From: Nocardia sputorum
GTDB taxonomy: Bacteria > Actinomycetota > Actinomycetes > Mycobacteriales > Mycobacteriaceae
Assembly (NCBI RefSeq): GCF_027924405.1
Contig: NZ_AP026978.1
Coordinates: 6,634,001-6,698,000 of the forward strand
Length of the DNA: 64,000 bases
Reading direction: 5' to 3'
Shown here: in pieces, positions 50,944 to 60,263 of the stretch
How positions within the stretch are numbered: the stretch's first letter is position 1
Layout: every line of letters starts with the position of its first letter
Program-made: the position numbers and the translations under genes
The notes under the pieces: generated by a model
Told to the model about the DNA's origin: nothing
Database searches by the model: none
Seen by the model: only the letters and a program-made list of their open reading frames with translations

Positions 50944-51699
50944 ATGGGCACCAACATCGCCGTGCGGTTCGACGACCATCGCGCGTACGTCACGCTGGAC
51001 CGGCCGGACAAACACAACGGCCTGACCATCGACATGCTCAACGGGTTGGTTGCCAGCGCGAAGCTGGTAGCTCGTCGCAGCGATGTGCGGGCGGTGATTC
51101 TGTCCGGCAACGGACCCAGCTTCAGCAGCGGACTGGACGTCGCCGCAGCCACCAGCGACCCTCTGGCAATCGTCCGCAACTTCGTTCCCCTGCCCTGGCG
51201 CGGCACGAACGCCTTCCAGGAGGCGTGCTGGGCTTGGCGCCGCCTGCCCGTGCCGGTGATCGCCGCCGTACACGGGCGCTGCTACGGCGGCGGGCTGCAA
51301 CTCGCGCTCGCGGCGGACGTCCGTTTCGCCACTCCCGACGCGGAGTTCTCCGTCATGGAAGTCAAGCACGGCCTGGTTCCGGACATGACCGGCGCGGCGA
51401 CGCTGTCCAGGTTGATCGGCATGGACAAAGCCCTCCTGCTCGCGATGACCGCGGACACCGTGGACGCGGCCTACGCCGCACGGATCGGCTTGGTCACCGA
51501 GCTGGCGCCGGACCCCGTCGCCGAGGCCGAGAAGCTCGCCGACCGCCTCGCGACGAGGTCGCCCCACGCGGTCGCCGCCGCCAAGCGACTCTTCGAGAAG
51601 TCGTGGGCAGCATCCACCCGGCGAACCCTCGCCGTCGAGCGCGCGACCCAATTCCCGTTGATCATCCGTAAGGCGATCGGCCGCTCCCCAGCAAGATAG
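50944..51699 (+). CDS. Enoyl-CoA hydratase/isomerase (crotonase fold)
   Basis: A 251-residue protein: 'VTLDRPDKHNGLTIDMLNGL', 'LSGNGPSFSSGLDVAAATSD', 'AVHGRCYGGGLQLALAADVR' and 'FSVMEVKHGLVPDMTGAATL'. 'VPDMTG' has Asp where isomerase-type members use an acid. It diverges from the TetR-controlled operon and may share its operator. Substrate unknown. Confidence 0.87.
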   Translation: MGTNIAVRFDDHRAYVTLDRPDKHNGLTIDMLNGLVASAKLVARRSDVRAVILSGNGPSFSSGLDVAAATSDPLAIVRNFVPLPWRGTNAFQEACWAWRRLPVPVIAAVHGRCYGGGLQLALAADVRFATPDAEFSVMEVKHGLVPDMTGAATLSRLIGMDKALLLAMTADTVDAAYAARIGLVTELAPDPVAEAEKLADRLATRSPHAVAAAKRLFEKSWAASTRRTLAVERATQFPLIIRKAIGRSPAR

Positions 51700-51875
51700 C
51701 TACAAATTTGCCAATCTGTCGGAGAAGGCTCCTCGCGACCGGTTCCACTGCTAGCATTTGCACGATTTGCCAGCCAGTCGACTAGTGGTGCGAGGCACGC
51801 TGCGAAGGGTCTGTGTATCGCGGGACGTCTGTGTTTCGCACCGCTCTCGGGAAGAAACCGGAGGGCTCACAGACA

Positions 51876-52982
51876 GTGCTCAAGACCGCATCCTTCCTGC
51901 TCTCGGCGCTGACGGGCGTCTCGGCCCTGCTCTTCACGGCGACTACCCCCGCCATCGCCAATCCGAACGCCATCAATCCGATTCCCGTGCTCAATGGCAC
52001 GACCGGATTACCGAATCTGCTCGGCCGCACCAAGGCGGTCTTCCAGGTGACCGGCATGGCCAGCCCGAACAACACCCAGACCTACAACGTCCTCGGCACC
52101 GATCTCGGGATCATGTGGGACAACGGGCACGGCGAAATGCTCACCGCGTTCGGCGACACCGCGGGCGTCGGATTCCCCAATCTGCTCGCGGGCAGCATGT
52201 GGGCCTGGCGCAGCAATATCCTCCTGCGCAGCCACACCACCGATCCGGCCGAGGGCATCTTCTTCGACAGCGTGGTGCGCGACGTATTCGGCCAGGCGCG
52301 CGACTTGATTCCCAGCCCGAAGATTCCCTTCCTGGAGATCAGCCGGATCCCCACCGCGGGCATCTCGGTCGACGGCGTGCAGTTCATGAGCTTGATGTCG
52401 GTGAAGACCTGGGACGACGTCGGCCAGTGGAGCACCAATTTCTCCGGACTCGCCGTCTCCGGGGACAACGGCGAGACCTGGGCCGAACTGCCGGAAACGC
52501 GGCGGAACAACGAGGGTGGGAACGCCAACTTCCAGATGAACGCCTTCCTCTCGGACGGCGGATACATCTATGAATACGGCACGCGGTCCGGACGCAATCA
52601 CACCGCCCACGTCGCCCGCGTGCGTGCGCAGGATATCGCGAATCTCGCCGAATACGAATACTGGGACGGCCACGCATGGCGAAAGAACGACGTGAATGCC
52701 GCGGCGCCGATCATGTTCGGCGTCGGCGAGCTGTCGGTGATGTATAACGCCTATCTCGGCCAATACATTTCGCTCACCACCGACCGATTCAACTCCGTGG
52801 TGATGCGGCGGGCGTCCTCGCCGGTCGGCCCGTGGAGCGAACCCGAAGTATTGATCGACACTCGGGAATTGCCCAGCGCCTACGCACCCTCGATCTTCCC
52901 CTACCAGACCGGGCGCGATCTGTACTTCCTCACGACGGTGCACAGCCAGTACAACGTCCTGCTGATGCGCACCACGCTGTAG
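51876..52982 (+). CDS. Secreted DUF4185 protein, probable endo-D-arabinofuranosidase (GH183)
   Basis: A 368-residue protein from GTG 51876 (GGAGGG upstream). The signal peptide ends near 'TPAIA'. The family core 'GTDLGIMWDNGHGEMLTAFG' is followed by DT; the two aspartates in TDLG and FGDT are the likely catalytic pair. DUF4185 has been shown to include endo-D-arabinanases of mycobacteria, now GH183, that cleave the D-arabinan of arabinogalactan and lipoarabinomannan. A paralogue lies at 59113-60198. Self-cell-wall remodelling is the natural role; activity here is inference. Confidence 0.83.
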   Translation: MLKTASFLLSALTGVSALLFTATTPAIANPNAINPIPVLNGTTGLPNLLGRTKAVFQVTGMASPNNTQTYNVLGTDLGIMWDNGHGEMLTAFGDTAGVGFPNLLAGSMWAWRSNILLRSHTTDPAEGIFFDSVVRDVFGQARDLIPSPKIPFLEISRIPTAGISVDGVQFMSLMSVKTWDDVGQWSTNFSGLAVSGDNGETWAELPETRRNNEGGNANFQMNAFLSDGGYIYEYGTRSGRNHTAHVARVRAQDIANLAEYEYWDGHAWRKNDVNAAAPIMFGVGELSVMYNAYLGQYISLTTDRFNSVVMRRASSPVGPWSEPEVLIDTRELPSAYAPSIFPYQTGRDLYFLTTVHSQYNVLLMRTTL

Positions 52983-53008
52983 TCCGGAACGGCGATCCGA
53001 CGCGGTAC

Positions 53009-53036
53009 TTGACCTCAACATTAGTTGATGTATGAG
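53009..53036 (+). promoter_or_regulatory. Promoter with inverted repeat before the esterase-like gene
   Basis: TTGACC (53009-53014) and TATGAG (53031-53036) are spaced 16 bp. Between them lies TCAAC-ATTA-GTTGA (53015-53028). An inverted repeat between -35 and -10 is the placement used by MerR/SoxR-type activators, but no such regulator is nearby. Confidence 0.4.
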
Positions 53037-53076
53037 GCTGCACCGCGTTGGATCGTTCGCATTTCCGGGAGGCACC

Positions 53077-54285
53077 ATGCTCAACACCACCGTCGACGTC
53101 CGCGCCTGGCTGCGCGACAACGCCGTCGCGATCGACAGTTCCGATCCGGACGCCTCCGGCGCGGATCTCGACACACTGATCGCGCGGCTGGGCGCCGCCA
53201 CCGTGGTCGGTCTGGGCGAGTCGACGCGGTTCTCCCGGCAGACCTTCGGGGTGCGCGAGCGGTTGTTTCGCGGACTGGTCGAACGGCATGGCTTCCGCGC
53301 GCTCGCCATTCAGGACAGCGCGCGCTCCGGCGAGCGCTGGGACCGGTTCGTCACCGACGGCGCCGGCGACCCGGAAACCGTGCTCGCCGGCGCCTGGCGG
53401 CCATGGCGCACCGAGGAATCGGTGGCCACGTTGCGATGGATCCGCGCGTACAACCTGGCGCATCCGGACGACCCGGTGCGCATCTTCGGCGTCGAACCGC
53501 CGCATGCCGAGCCGAGCGACTACGACGCGGTGCTCGACTATGTGCGCCGGGCAGCTCCCGACCGGTTCGCCGCGATCGAGGCGCACCTCGCCCCGATCCG
53601 CACCGCACACCAGGTCGACGAGCATGTCCAGCGTCACCATGGCACCCACCCCGGCCGCCCGTTCGTGGAGCACGCCGAGGATGCCCTCGCGCTGCTCGCG
53701 GAGTTGCCGGACACGAGCGAGCGCACCACGGCGCTCGGCCACGCCCGCCTGATCCTCGACTTCCACCGGCAGAGCGTCGCCAACCGAGGATTCGCCCGGG
53801 ACGAACGGCCCGCCGCGGAAAGGGTGCTGGAACGGCGACGCTCGACCGGCGCCAAGATCGTCTACTGGGACGGGCTCGCGCACACCAGCGGTCTTCCGAT
53901 CGTGCTCGGCTCGACCGAATTCCGCGGTACCGGAAGTCATTTGCGCGCTGAGCTGGGTGACGGGTACGTGTCCGTCGGTATCGGCTTCCACCACGGCGAT
54001 CTCGGCGCGACCGTGGCGCCCGACCCGCAGCCGGACTTGGTCGATGCCGCACTGGGTGCGGTCGAACTCCCGGCCTATTACGTGGACTTGCGCGCCTCTG
54101 CGCCGGAACCGGTCCGCGAGTGGCTGACCGGCCCGGCGAAGCTGCGCACCATCAGCGGCGTCTACGACCCGGCGGCCGACGCCACGGCGAACATCCGGCT
54201 CGCCTCGCTCGTCGACGCGTTCGACGTGCTGATCCACCTGCGCGAGACCACGCCGGTGCACTGGCTCTCGCAGGTATCGGACTGA
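53077..54285 (+). CDS. Erythromycin-esterase-like protein with altered active-site motif
   Basis: A 402-residue protein from ATG 53077, preceded by GGGAGG. The fold is recognisable from 'VVGLGESTRFSRQTFGVRER' and 'IVYWDGLAHTSGLP'. In characterised Ere enzymes the first motif is GEATHG, with the catalytic histidine fourth in ExxH; here it reads Glu48-Ser-Thr-Arg51, so that histidine is arginine. Macrolide esterase activity is therefore doubtful. The protein may have a different hydrolase or binding role. It lies 48 bp upstream of a methyltransferase gene, same strand. Confidence 0.78.
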   Translation: MLNTTVDVRAWLRDNAVAIDSSDPDASGADLDTLIARLGAATVVGLGESTRFSRQTFGVRERLFRGLVERHGFRALAIQDSARSGERWDRFVTDGAGDPETVLAGAWRPWRTEESVATLRWIRAYNLAHPDDPVRIFGVEPPHAEPSDYDAVLDYVRRAAPDRFAAIEAHLAPIRTAHQVDEHVQRHHGTHPGRPFVEHAEDALALLAELPDTSERTTALGHARLILDFHRQSVANRGFARDERPAAERVLERRRSTGAKIVYWDGLAHTSGLPIVLGSTEFRGTGSHLRAELGDGYVSVGIGFHHGDLGATVAPDPQPDLVDAALGAVELPAYYVDLRASAPEPVREWLTGPAKLRTISGVYDPAADATANIRLASLVDAFDVLIHLRETTPVHWLSQVSD

Positions 54286-54333
54286 CTCGGGCAACCCCCG
54301 GAGTACGGGCCGCGCGATCAATAGACTCGAGAT

Positions 54334-55005
54334 ATGGACGCGGCCGACTGGGACGAGCGCTACGCGCAAACGGAATTGGTCTGGGGGGCACCGCCGAACA
54401 ACACCGTGGTGGAGCACGTCTACGGGTTGGAACGCCGTGCGCCCCTGCAGACCACACCCGAGGGCGAGGCGCCGGAGCTCCCCCGCGCGCTCGACTTGGC
54501 GTGCGGGGAGGGCCGCAACGCCCTGTGGCTCGCCACGCACGGCTGGCAGGTGCACGCCGTCGACTACTCCCAAGTGGGCATCGACAAGGGCCGCACCGTG
54601 GCCTCGCGCCTGTCCCGCTCGGTCCGCAGTCGCATCACCTGGCAGTGCGCCGATGTCACGGACCTGGACGAGGCAGGGATCACCGGGCCGTTCGAGCTGG
54701 TGTTGATGGTCTTCCTGCACCTGCCCGCGCAGCCGCGCCGCGCGCTGGTCCGCAAGGCGGCCGGCCTGCTCGCTCCGGAGGGCACCTTGCTCGTGCTCGG
54801 CCACGACACCACCAACATCACCGACGGCTGCGGCGGGCCGCAGGACCCGGCCATCCTCTTCACTCCCGACGACATCGTCGCCGATCTCGGCCCCCTGGCG
54901 GCGGCGAGCCAGGTGCGCGTGCGCCTCGCCGACCGCGTCTACCGGCCCACCGAAACGGGCGACGCGATCGACGCATTGGTCATCGCCACCCGCCCGGCCG
55001 AGTAG
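54334..55005 (+). CDS. Class I SAM-dependent methyltransferase
   Basis: A 223-residue protein with the SAM motif 'ALDLACGEGRNALWLATHGW' and 'VHAVDYSQVGIDKGR' (acidic residue after beta-2). The N-terminal 'DWDERYAQTELVWGAPPNNT' is typical of TehB/thiopurine-type small-molecule methyltransferases. It closely follows the Ere-like gene and may form an operon with it, a pairing suggestive of small-molecule detoxification. Confidence 0.85.
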   Translation: MDAADWDERYAQTELVWGAPPNNTVVEHVYGLERRAPLQTTPEGEAPELPRALDLACGEGRNALWLATHGWQVHAVDYSQVGIDKGRTVASRLSRSVRSRITWQCADVTDLDEAGITGPFELVLMVFLHLPAQPRRALVRKAAGLLAPEGTLLVLGHDTTNITDGCGGPQDPAILFTPDDIVADLGPLAAASQVRVRLADRVYRPTETGDAIDALVIATRPAE

Positions 55006-55009
55006 GGAT

Positions 55010-55609
55010 TCAGGACCAGCGCTCCAGCCAGGGGGTGACGGTCTCGGCGATCAGGTCGAACCCGGCACGGAACGCGTGCGGTTGTCCCGGGATGACGCGG
55101 ACCTCCGCGGCGTCGGCGGGATCGGGAATGCCGAACGGGTCGTTGGCTCCGTTGACGACCACCACCTCGATGCCGCCGGGAGCGAGTAGTTCGTCCCGGC
55201 GCGAGTTCTCCGGCTTGCCCGGCGGATGCAACGGGAACGAGAGCGCGAGCACACCTCGGGCCCGTGCCGCGACCGCCGTCCGGCAGGCGACCCGAGCCCC
55301 GTTGCTGCGCCCGCCCTGAATCAACGGAATGCGCTTGCGCCCGCGCAACTGAGCGACGACCTCCAGCCACGCCTCGTCCTGCTTGACCGCCGACCCCGGC
55401 GCCCGCCGCCCCGCCACCCGATACGGCTGCACCACCCGCGCGACCCCGCCTCCCAACCCCAGCGCGGCATCCCGCACCGCGAGCAGGTCCTTCGCCTCCA
55501 CCCCACCACCCGCGCCATGCGTGAGCAGCAGCAGAAACGCGGGCCTACGCGGCTGTTCGAGCTCGACCTCAGCCGGCCCGGCACTCGTCTCGATCAGCAT
55601 TGAAGTCAT
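55010..55609 (-). CDS. Alpha/beta hydrolase of the KANL3/Tex30 type
   Basis: A protein of about 199 residues from ATG 55609. The motifs are 'FLLLLTHGAGGGVEAKDL' (oxyanion loop), 'LIQGGRSNGARVACRTA' (Ser in GRSNG), 'VVVNGANDPFGIP' (Asp) and 'VIPGQPHAFRAG' (His). It is convergent with the methyltransferase gene, separated by only 4 bp. ATG 55600 is an alternative start. Substrate unknown. Confidence 0.78.
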   Translation of the reverse strand: MTSMLIETSAGPAEVELEQPRRPAFLLLLTHGAGGGVEAKDLLAVRDAALGLGGGVARVVQPYRVAGRRAPGSAVKQDEAWLEVVAQLRGRKRIPLIQGGRSNGARVACRTAVAARARGVLALSFPLHPPGKPENSRRDELLAPGGIEVVVVNGANDPFGIPDPADAAEVRVIPGQPHAFRAGFDLIAETVTPWLERWS

Positions 55610-55921
55610 TCTGCCGCGCCGGTTCCACATCACCCGCGAAGCCGCACCGCCGCTGCCGACTATCGACCTGCCCAAACGCGCCGTCCGGCTCTAGATCCCT
55701 GGCCGTCACACCGTGCGGCGGAACCACCACCAGTCCGGCTCGCTCGTCTTTCGCAAGGGCCGACCGCACCGCATCCCGCCCATCGGCAGCCGAGCAGAAC
55801 CGCAAGCACCGATCGACTCGAGAGCGCCCGATGCTACCTATACGAGTACCGAGGTCGGATGCCTGCACGTCGGGCACACCGCAACCCCGTCTTCCGAGCG
55901 AAGCGAGACCGAGCATCCGCC

Positions 55922-56016
55922 GTTCGCGGCCCGGCTCGCGTTCGAGTGGCCGCCGCGTAAGCGACGAAGGAGCAAGCGGCGGTCGCTCGAACGCGAGTCA
56001 TAAGGGGGCCGCGAAC
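55922..56016. repeat. Long imperfect inverted repeat (about 35-40 bp arms)
   Basis: The left arm (55922-55956) and right arm (55976-56016) pair over GTTCGCGGCCC, then CTCGCGTTCGAG, then GCCGCCGC with mismatches, and the right arm has about six extra bases. The loop is 19 nt. A transcript would fold into a strong extended hairpin. Confidence 0.75.
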
Positions 56017-56090
56017 ACGCCGCGCGAAGGCGCGGCAAATCAAACACTGTAAAACGCGTCACATTGCCTGCTCAGCTCTTTGCGCAGTCA

Positions 56091-56106
56091 TTACCGGCCG
56101 GTAATA
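56091..56106. promoter_or_regulatory. Palindromic operator candidate before fadE5
   Basis: ATTACCGGCCGGTAAT is a perfect 16-bp palindrome 125 bp before the fadE5 start. GTTAC-CCGCGA-GTAGC follows 11 bp later (56118-56133). Confidence 0.55.
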
Positions 56107-56230
56107 TGTTGCATAAGTTACCCGCGAGTAGCATGCGGAAAACCGGCACGACTACCCCGGTGGAGCGAACAACGGGCGGGAACGGCAACCATACCGACCG
56201 CACCAACTCAACGGAGAGTGAGTACTGACA

Positions 56231-58066
56231 ATGGGTCACTACAAGAGCAACGTCCGCGACCTGGAGTTCAACCTCTTCGAGGTTCTCGGCCTCGGGTCGA
56301 TCCTGGACAGCGGCGCCTACGGCGATCTCGACACGGACACCGTGAAGGAGATGCTCAACGAGGTGCGTCGCCTGGCCGAGGGTCCGCTCGGTGAGTCGTT
56401 CGCCGACGCCGACCGCAACCCGCCGGTCTTCGACCCCGAGAACCACACGGTCACACTGCCGGAGTCGTTCAAGAAGAGCTACCGCACCCTGCAGGACGGC
56501 GGCTGGGACAAGCTGGGCATCGCCGAGGAGCTCGGCGGCCTGCCGATCCCGCGCGCGGCCTACTGGGCCGTCGCCGAGCTGATCCTGGGCGCGCAGCCGG
56601 CCGCCTTCATGTACGCCGCAGGCCCCGGCTTCGCGAACATCTTCTACAACAACGCCACCGACGAGCAGAAGAAGTGGGCGCAGATCGCCGCCGAGCAGGG
56701 CTGGGGCGCCACCATGGTGCTGACCGAGCCCGACGCCGGTTCCGACGTGGGCGCCGGCCGCACCAAGGCGATCAAGCAGGAAGACGGCACCTGGCACATC
56801 GAGGGCGTCAAGCGGTTCATCACCTCCGCCGACTCCGACGACCTGTTCCCGAACATCATGCACCTGGTGCTGGCCCGCCCCGAGGGCGCCGGGCCGGGCA
56901 CCAAGGGCCTGTCGCTGTTCTTCGTGCCGAAGTTCCACTTCGACCACGAGACCGGTGAGCTGGGCGAGCGCAACGGCGTCTTCGTCACCAACGTCGAGCA
57001 CAAGATGGGCCTGAAGGTCTCGGCCACCTGTGAGGTCACCTTCGGCGGCCACGGCATCCCGGCCAAGGGCTGGCTGGTCGGCGAGGTGCACAACGGCATC
57101 GCGCAGATGTTCGAGGTCATCGAGCACGCCCGCATGATGGTGGGCACCAAGGCCATCGCGACCCTGTCGACCGGTTACCTGAACGCGCGGGACTACGCCA
57201 AGGAGCGGGTCCAGGGCGCCGACCTGACCAAGATGACCGACAAGGCCGCGCCCCGCGTGACCATCACCCACCACCCGGACGTCCGTCGTTCGCTGGCCAC
57301 CCAGAAGGCGTACGCCGAGGGCCTGCGCGCGGTGTACCTGTACACCGCCGCCCACCAGAACGCCGATGTGGCGCAGCTGGTCTCGGGCGCGGACGCGGAC
57401 CTGGCCGCGCGGGTCAACGACCTGCTGCTGCCGATCGTCAAGGGCGTCGGCTCCGAGCGGGCCTACCAGTACCTGACCGAGTCGCTGCAGACCCTGGGCG
57501 GTTCCGGCTTCCTGCAGGACTACCCGATCGAGCAGTACATCCGCGACGCGAAGATCGACTCGCTCTACGAGGGCACCACCGCCATCCAGGCGCAGGACTT
57601 CTTCTTCCGCAAGATCGCCCGTGACCGCGGCGTCGCGCTGGCCCACGTGGCCGGCCAGGTGCAGAAGTTCATCGACGCCGAGGCAGGCAACGGCCGCCTG
57701 AAGGGCGAGCGCAAGCTGCTGGCCACGGCGCTGGAGGACGTGCAGGCCATGGCCGCCACGCTCACCGGCCACCTGATGGGCGCCCAGGAGCAGCCGAGCG
57801 AGCTGTACAAGGTCGGCCTGGGTTCGGTGCGCTTCCTGCTCTCCGTCGGTGACCTGCTCATCGGCTGGCAGCTGCTGCGCCAGGCCGAGGTCGCCATCGC
57901 GGCCCTGGACAACGGCGCGACCGGCGCCGACGAGGCGTTCTACCACGGCAAGATCGCGGTCGCCCAGTTCTTCGCCCGCAACATCCTGCCGGAGCTGACC
58001 GCGACCCGCGCGGTGCTGTCCAACCTGGACAACGACATCATGGAGCTGGACGAAGCCGCGTTCTGA
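56231..58066 (+). CDS. fadE5: Acyl-CoA dehydrogenase FadE5
   Basis: A 611-residue protein, the same length as M. tuberculosis FadE5 by recall and with long shared stretches: '[20 protein letters not shown]' at the start, '[20 protein letters not shown]', '[15 protein letters not shown]', '[20 protein letters not shown]' (catalytic Glu in YEGT) and '[14 protein letters not shown]' at the end. FadE5 is a broad-range acyl-CoA dehydrogenase whose electrons go to the electron-transfer flavoprotein and then EtfD. A GGAGAG element precedes ATG 56231. A thiolase at the right edge of the window resembles the fadA2 neighbour of mycobacterial fadE5. Confidence 0.94.
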   Translation: MGHYKSNVRDLEFNLFEVLGLGSILDSGAYGDLDTDTVKEMLNEVRRLAEGPLGESFADADRNPPVFDPENHTVTLPESFKKSYRTLQDGGWDKLGIAEELGGLPIPRAAYWAVAELILGAQPAAFMYAAGPGFANIFYNNATDEQKKWAQIAAEQGWGATMVLTEPDAGSDVGAGRTKAIKQEDGTWHIEGVKRFITSADSDDLFPNIMHLVLARPEGAGPGTKGLSLFFVPKFHFDHETGELGERNGVFVTNVEHKMGLKVSATCEVTFGGHGIPAKGWLVGEVHNGIAQMFEVIEHARMMVGTKAIATLSTGYLNARDYAKERVQGADLTKMTDKAAPRVTITHHPDVRRSLATQKAYAEGLRAVYLYTAAHQNADVAQLVSGADADLAARVNDLLLPIVKGVGSERAYQYLTESLQTLGGSGFLQDYPIEQYIRDAKIDSLYEGTTAIQAQDFFFRKIARDRGVALAHVAGQVQKFIDAEAGNGRLKGERKLLATALEDVQAMAATLTGHLMGAQEQPSELYKVGLGSVRFLLSVGDLLIGWQLLRQAEVAIAALDNGATGADEAFYHGKIAVAQFFARNILPELTATRAVLSNLDNDIMELDEAAF

Positions 58067-58150
58067 CGCGCGCCCGCCCGCCTCGATGACGCGGTAGTCC
58101 GTCCGCAGACAGCGGCCGGACCGAGCGACGGCGAGGCAGCCGCATACGGC

Positions 58151-58183
58151 ACGACGGCCCGGAGATCTTCTCCGGGCCGTCGT
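58151..58183 (+). terminator. Terminator of fadE5
   Basis: ACGACGGCCCGGAGA (58151-58165) pairs perfectly with TCTCCGGGCCGTCGT (58169-58183) around a 3-nt loop, 85 nt after the stop codon. Confidence 0.85.
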
Positions 58184-58301
58184 CGTCTAGATTTGTCGTT
58201 TCGTGACGTTCGATCACCGCTCGGCGCCGATTCTCTCCGGTAGATTGCGTGCTCCCGGGGGGCAACAGGAACCTCCCGCTTCACACAGCTCGACACTTGA
58301 C

Positions 58302-59075
58302 ATGTCGGCAGAGGTGCCCGAGGTGACGCGCATCGCAACTGGCATCGGCGCTTATCTGCGCGAACGACGCCTCGCCGCGGGGCTGACCGCCGCCCATCTC
58401 GCGGCGCGCGCGGGGCTCACCGAGGCCGGGCTGGACCAGATCGAAACCGGGGCGGTAGCGCCGAATCACCCACTGCTGCAGCGTCTGTTCGACGCGCTCG
58501 AGGTGCCGATCTGGTACCGCAAGCACATCGTCGCGCTGACCCAGCCGAGCTTCTTCGCGGCGGCCTACGGACCCGGCCCCGACGTGCCGACTCCGGACGA
58601 CCAGGCCGACCTGCACAGCCTTCCCGACCCGGCCTGCTATCAGCGGATGCCCACGCAGGATCTGGTGGAGGCCAATTCCGCCTATCAGCGCGTGTTCCCG
58701 GGTGCGGTCGCCCGAGGGAACGTGCTGGAGTGGATGTTCCTCGACGCGGCGGCCCGGCGGGTGATGGTGGACTGGGCCGTGGAGGCGCACCTGCTCGTCG
58801 ACGCCTTCCGCTTCCTGTCCCCCCTCGCGCCGCGCGAGCGCGTCGAGCAGATCGCCGAACGTTGCCGCCGCTCCCCCGATTGGGACCGCATGTGGACCAC
58901 CGAAGTCAGCGCCGCGGACATCCCGCGCCGCCGATTGCGGGTGCGCGAGCTCGCCACGGGCCGGGTCCGCACGATGAGCATGCGGGTCTACAGCCCCGAA
59001 CTCCCGGAACGCCCGTGGTGGCTTTTCCGGCTGGTGACGATCGGCCGAACGCCCGAGGCTCGGGCGCGGATGTAG
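58302..59075 (+). CDS. XRE family regulator with MmyB-like ligand domain
   Basis: A 257-residue protein if ATG 58302 is used; a GTG slightly downstream is possible. The helix-turn-helix is 'AYLRERRLAAGLTAAHLAAR AGLTEAGLDQIE'. The rest ('WYRKHIVALTQPSFF', 'ANSAYQRVFPGAVARGNVLE WMFLDAAARR', 'PWWLFRLVTIG') matches the MmyB-like PAS-type domain found in many actinomycete XRE regulators, which binds small hydrophobic ligands. It ends 37 bp before the second GH183 gene, which it may control. Confidence 0.82.
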   Translation: MSAEVPEVTRIATGIGAYLRERRLAAGLTAAHLAARAGLTEAGLDQIETGAVAPNHPLLQRLFDALEVPIWYRKHIVALTQPSFFAAAYGPGPDVPTPDDQADLHSLPDPACYQRMPTQDLVEANSAYQRVFPGAVARGNVLEWMFLDAAARRVMVDWAVEAHLLVDAFRFLSPLAPRERVEQIAERCRRSPDWDRMWTTEVSAADIPRRRLRVRELATGRVRTMSMRVYSPELPERPWWLFRLVTIGRTPEARARM

Positions 59076-59112
59076 GCGACAGCGCGACGGCGAGCGGGCA
59101 GAATGACCCAGC

Positions 59113-60198
59113 ATGAGCCGATCGCTGTCCGCCCTCGCCCGAACCGGCGCGCTCGCCGCGGTCCTCGCGGTGGCCGCGGCCGCGCCCGCCGGAGCCGACC
59201 CGAACAACGTCATCCCGATCCCGGCCCTCAACGGCATTCACGGCCTGCCCCAACTGCCCGGACCGACCGAAGCGGTGTTCCAGGTGACCGGCATGGACAG
59301 CCCGAATCGCACGCAGAGCGTCAACGTGCTCGGCACCGACCTCGGCATCATGTGGGACGACGGCAACGGCCGGATGATCACCGCCTTCGGCGACAGCGCG
59401 GGTCTGGGCGTCCCCAATCTTCTCGCGGGCAGCATCTGGGCTTGGACCAGCAACGTGTTGTTCCGCAGTTCTTCGCACGACCCGGCCAAGGGCATCCTCT
59501 TCGACGACGTGGTCCCGAACCCGCTGCCGAGTCCCAAGATCCCGGGCATCGAGATCAGCCTGATCCCCACCGCGGGCATCGCGGTGGGCGGTGTGCAGTA
59601 CATGAGCCTGATGTCGGTCCGCGAATGGGGCGACCACGGGAAGTGGAACACCAACTTCGCCACCCTGGCCGCCTCCGGTGACGGCGGCACCACCTGGACG
59701 CAACTCACCCACACCCGCCGGGCCAACGTCGACGGCCACGAGAACTTCCAGCAGAACGCCTTCCTGAAAGGAGGCGGCTACGTCTACCGCTACGGCACCC
59801 CCGCGGGCCGCAACAACCCCGGCTTCGTCTCTCGGGCTAAGGAATCCGATATCGCCAATATCGACGCCTACGAATACTGGGACGGCAAGGAGTGGAAGCC
59901 CACCGACGCCAAGACCGCGGCACCGATCGTCGGCGGCGTCGCCGAGCTCTCGGTGATGTGGAACGACTACCTCGGCCAGTACGTCATGCTGACCACGGAT
60001 CCGGCCAACAGCGTCGTCCTGCGCACCGCCCCCGCGCCGGAAGGGCCGTGGAGCGAACCCCGCGTCCTGATCGACGCCCGCGCCCTCCCCACCGCCTACG
60101 CGCCCATGATCTACCCCTACCAGACCGGCCGCGATCTGTATTTCCTGGTCACGCAGCACACCCAGTACAACGTGCTGCTGATGAAGACACCGCTGTGA
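59113..60198 (+). CDS. Secreted DUF4185 protein, probable endo-D-arabinofuranosidase (GH183), paralogue 2
   Basis: A 361-residue protein with a signal peptide ending near 'APAGA'. It closely matches the gene at 51876-52982: 'VLGTDLGIMWDDGNGRMITA' then FGDS, against FGDT in the paralogue; 'IPTAGIAVGGVQYMSLMSVR'; and 'PYQTGRDLYFLVTQHTQYNV' at the end. The two proteins look more than half identical. The second has lost a few loop residues around the 'DDVVPNPLPSP' region. Duplicates may differ in specificity or expression. It has its own terminator. Confidence 0.84.
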   Translation: MSRSLSALARTGALAAVLAVAAAAPAGADPNNVIPIPALNGIHGLPQLPGPTEAVFQVTGMDSPNRTQSVNVLGTDLGIMWDDGNGRMITAFGDSAGLGVPNLLAGSIWAWTSNVLFRSSSHDPAKGILFDDVVPNPLPSPKIPGIEISLIPTAGIAVGGVQYMSLMSVREWGDHGKWNTNFATLAASGDGGTTWTQLTHTRRANVDGHENFQQNAFLKGGGYVYRYGTPAGRNNPGFVSRAKESDIANIDAYEYWDGKEWKPTDAKTAAPIVGGVAELSVMWNDYLGQYVMLTTDPANSVVLRTAPAPEGPWSEPRVLIDARALPTAYAPMIYPYQTGRDLYFLVTQHTQYNVLLMKTPL

Positions 60199-60203
60199 GA
60201 ATT

Positions 60204-60246
60204 GCGAGAGTCCGCCCGTCCGGCGTGTGACAGGGCGGACTCTCGC
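60204..60246. terminator. Bidirectional terminator between GH183 and VanW genes
   Basis: GCGAGAGTCCGCCC (60204-60217) pairs perfectly with GGGCGGACTCTCGC (60233-60246) around a 15-nt loop, between convergent genes. Confidence 0.82.
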
Positions 60247-60263
60247 TCACGGAGGTTACGTCC

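Larger units (their letters stand above)
55610..56230. other. 621-bp non-coding region with long inverted repeat and fadE5 promoter
   Basis: No supported gene. It contains a long inverted repeat (55922-56016), a GC hairpin GCCGCGC-GAAG-GCGCGGC (56019-56036), then an AT-richer promoter segment with the palindrome at 56091-56106 and the GTTAC-N6-GTAGC element at 56118-56133. Confidence 0.65.

Noticed and set aside
53077..54285. Macrolide resistance gene
   Set aside because: The catalytic histidine of known erythromycin esterases is replaced by arginine, so a resistance call is not supported.
55600..56052. Open frame of 150 codons in the gap before fadE5
   Set aside because: It crosses the long inverted repeat, is rich in Arg and Ser, and has no ribosome-binding site.
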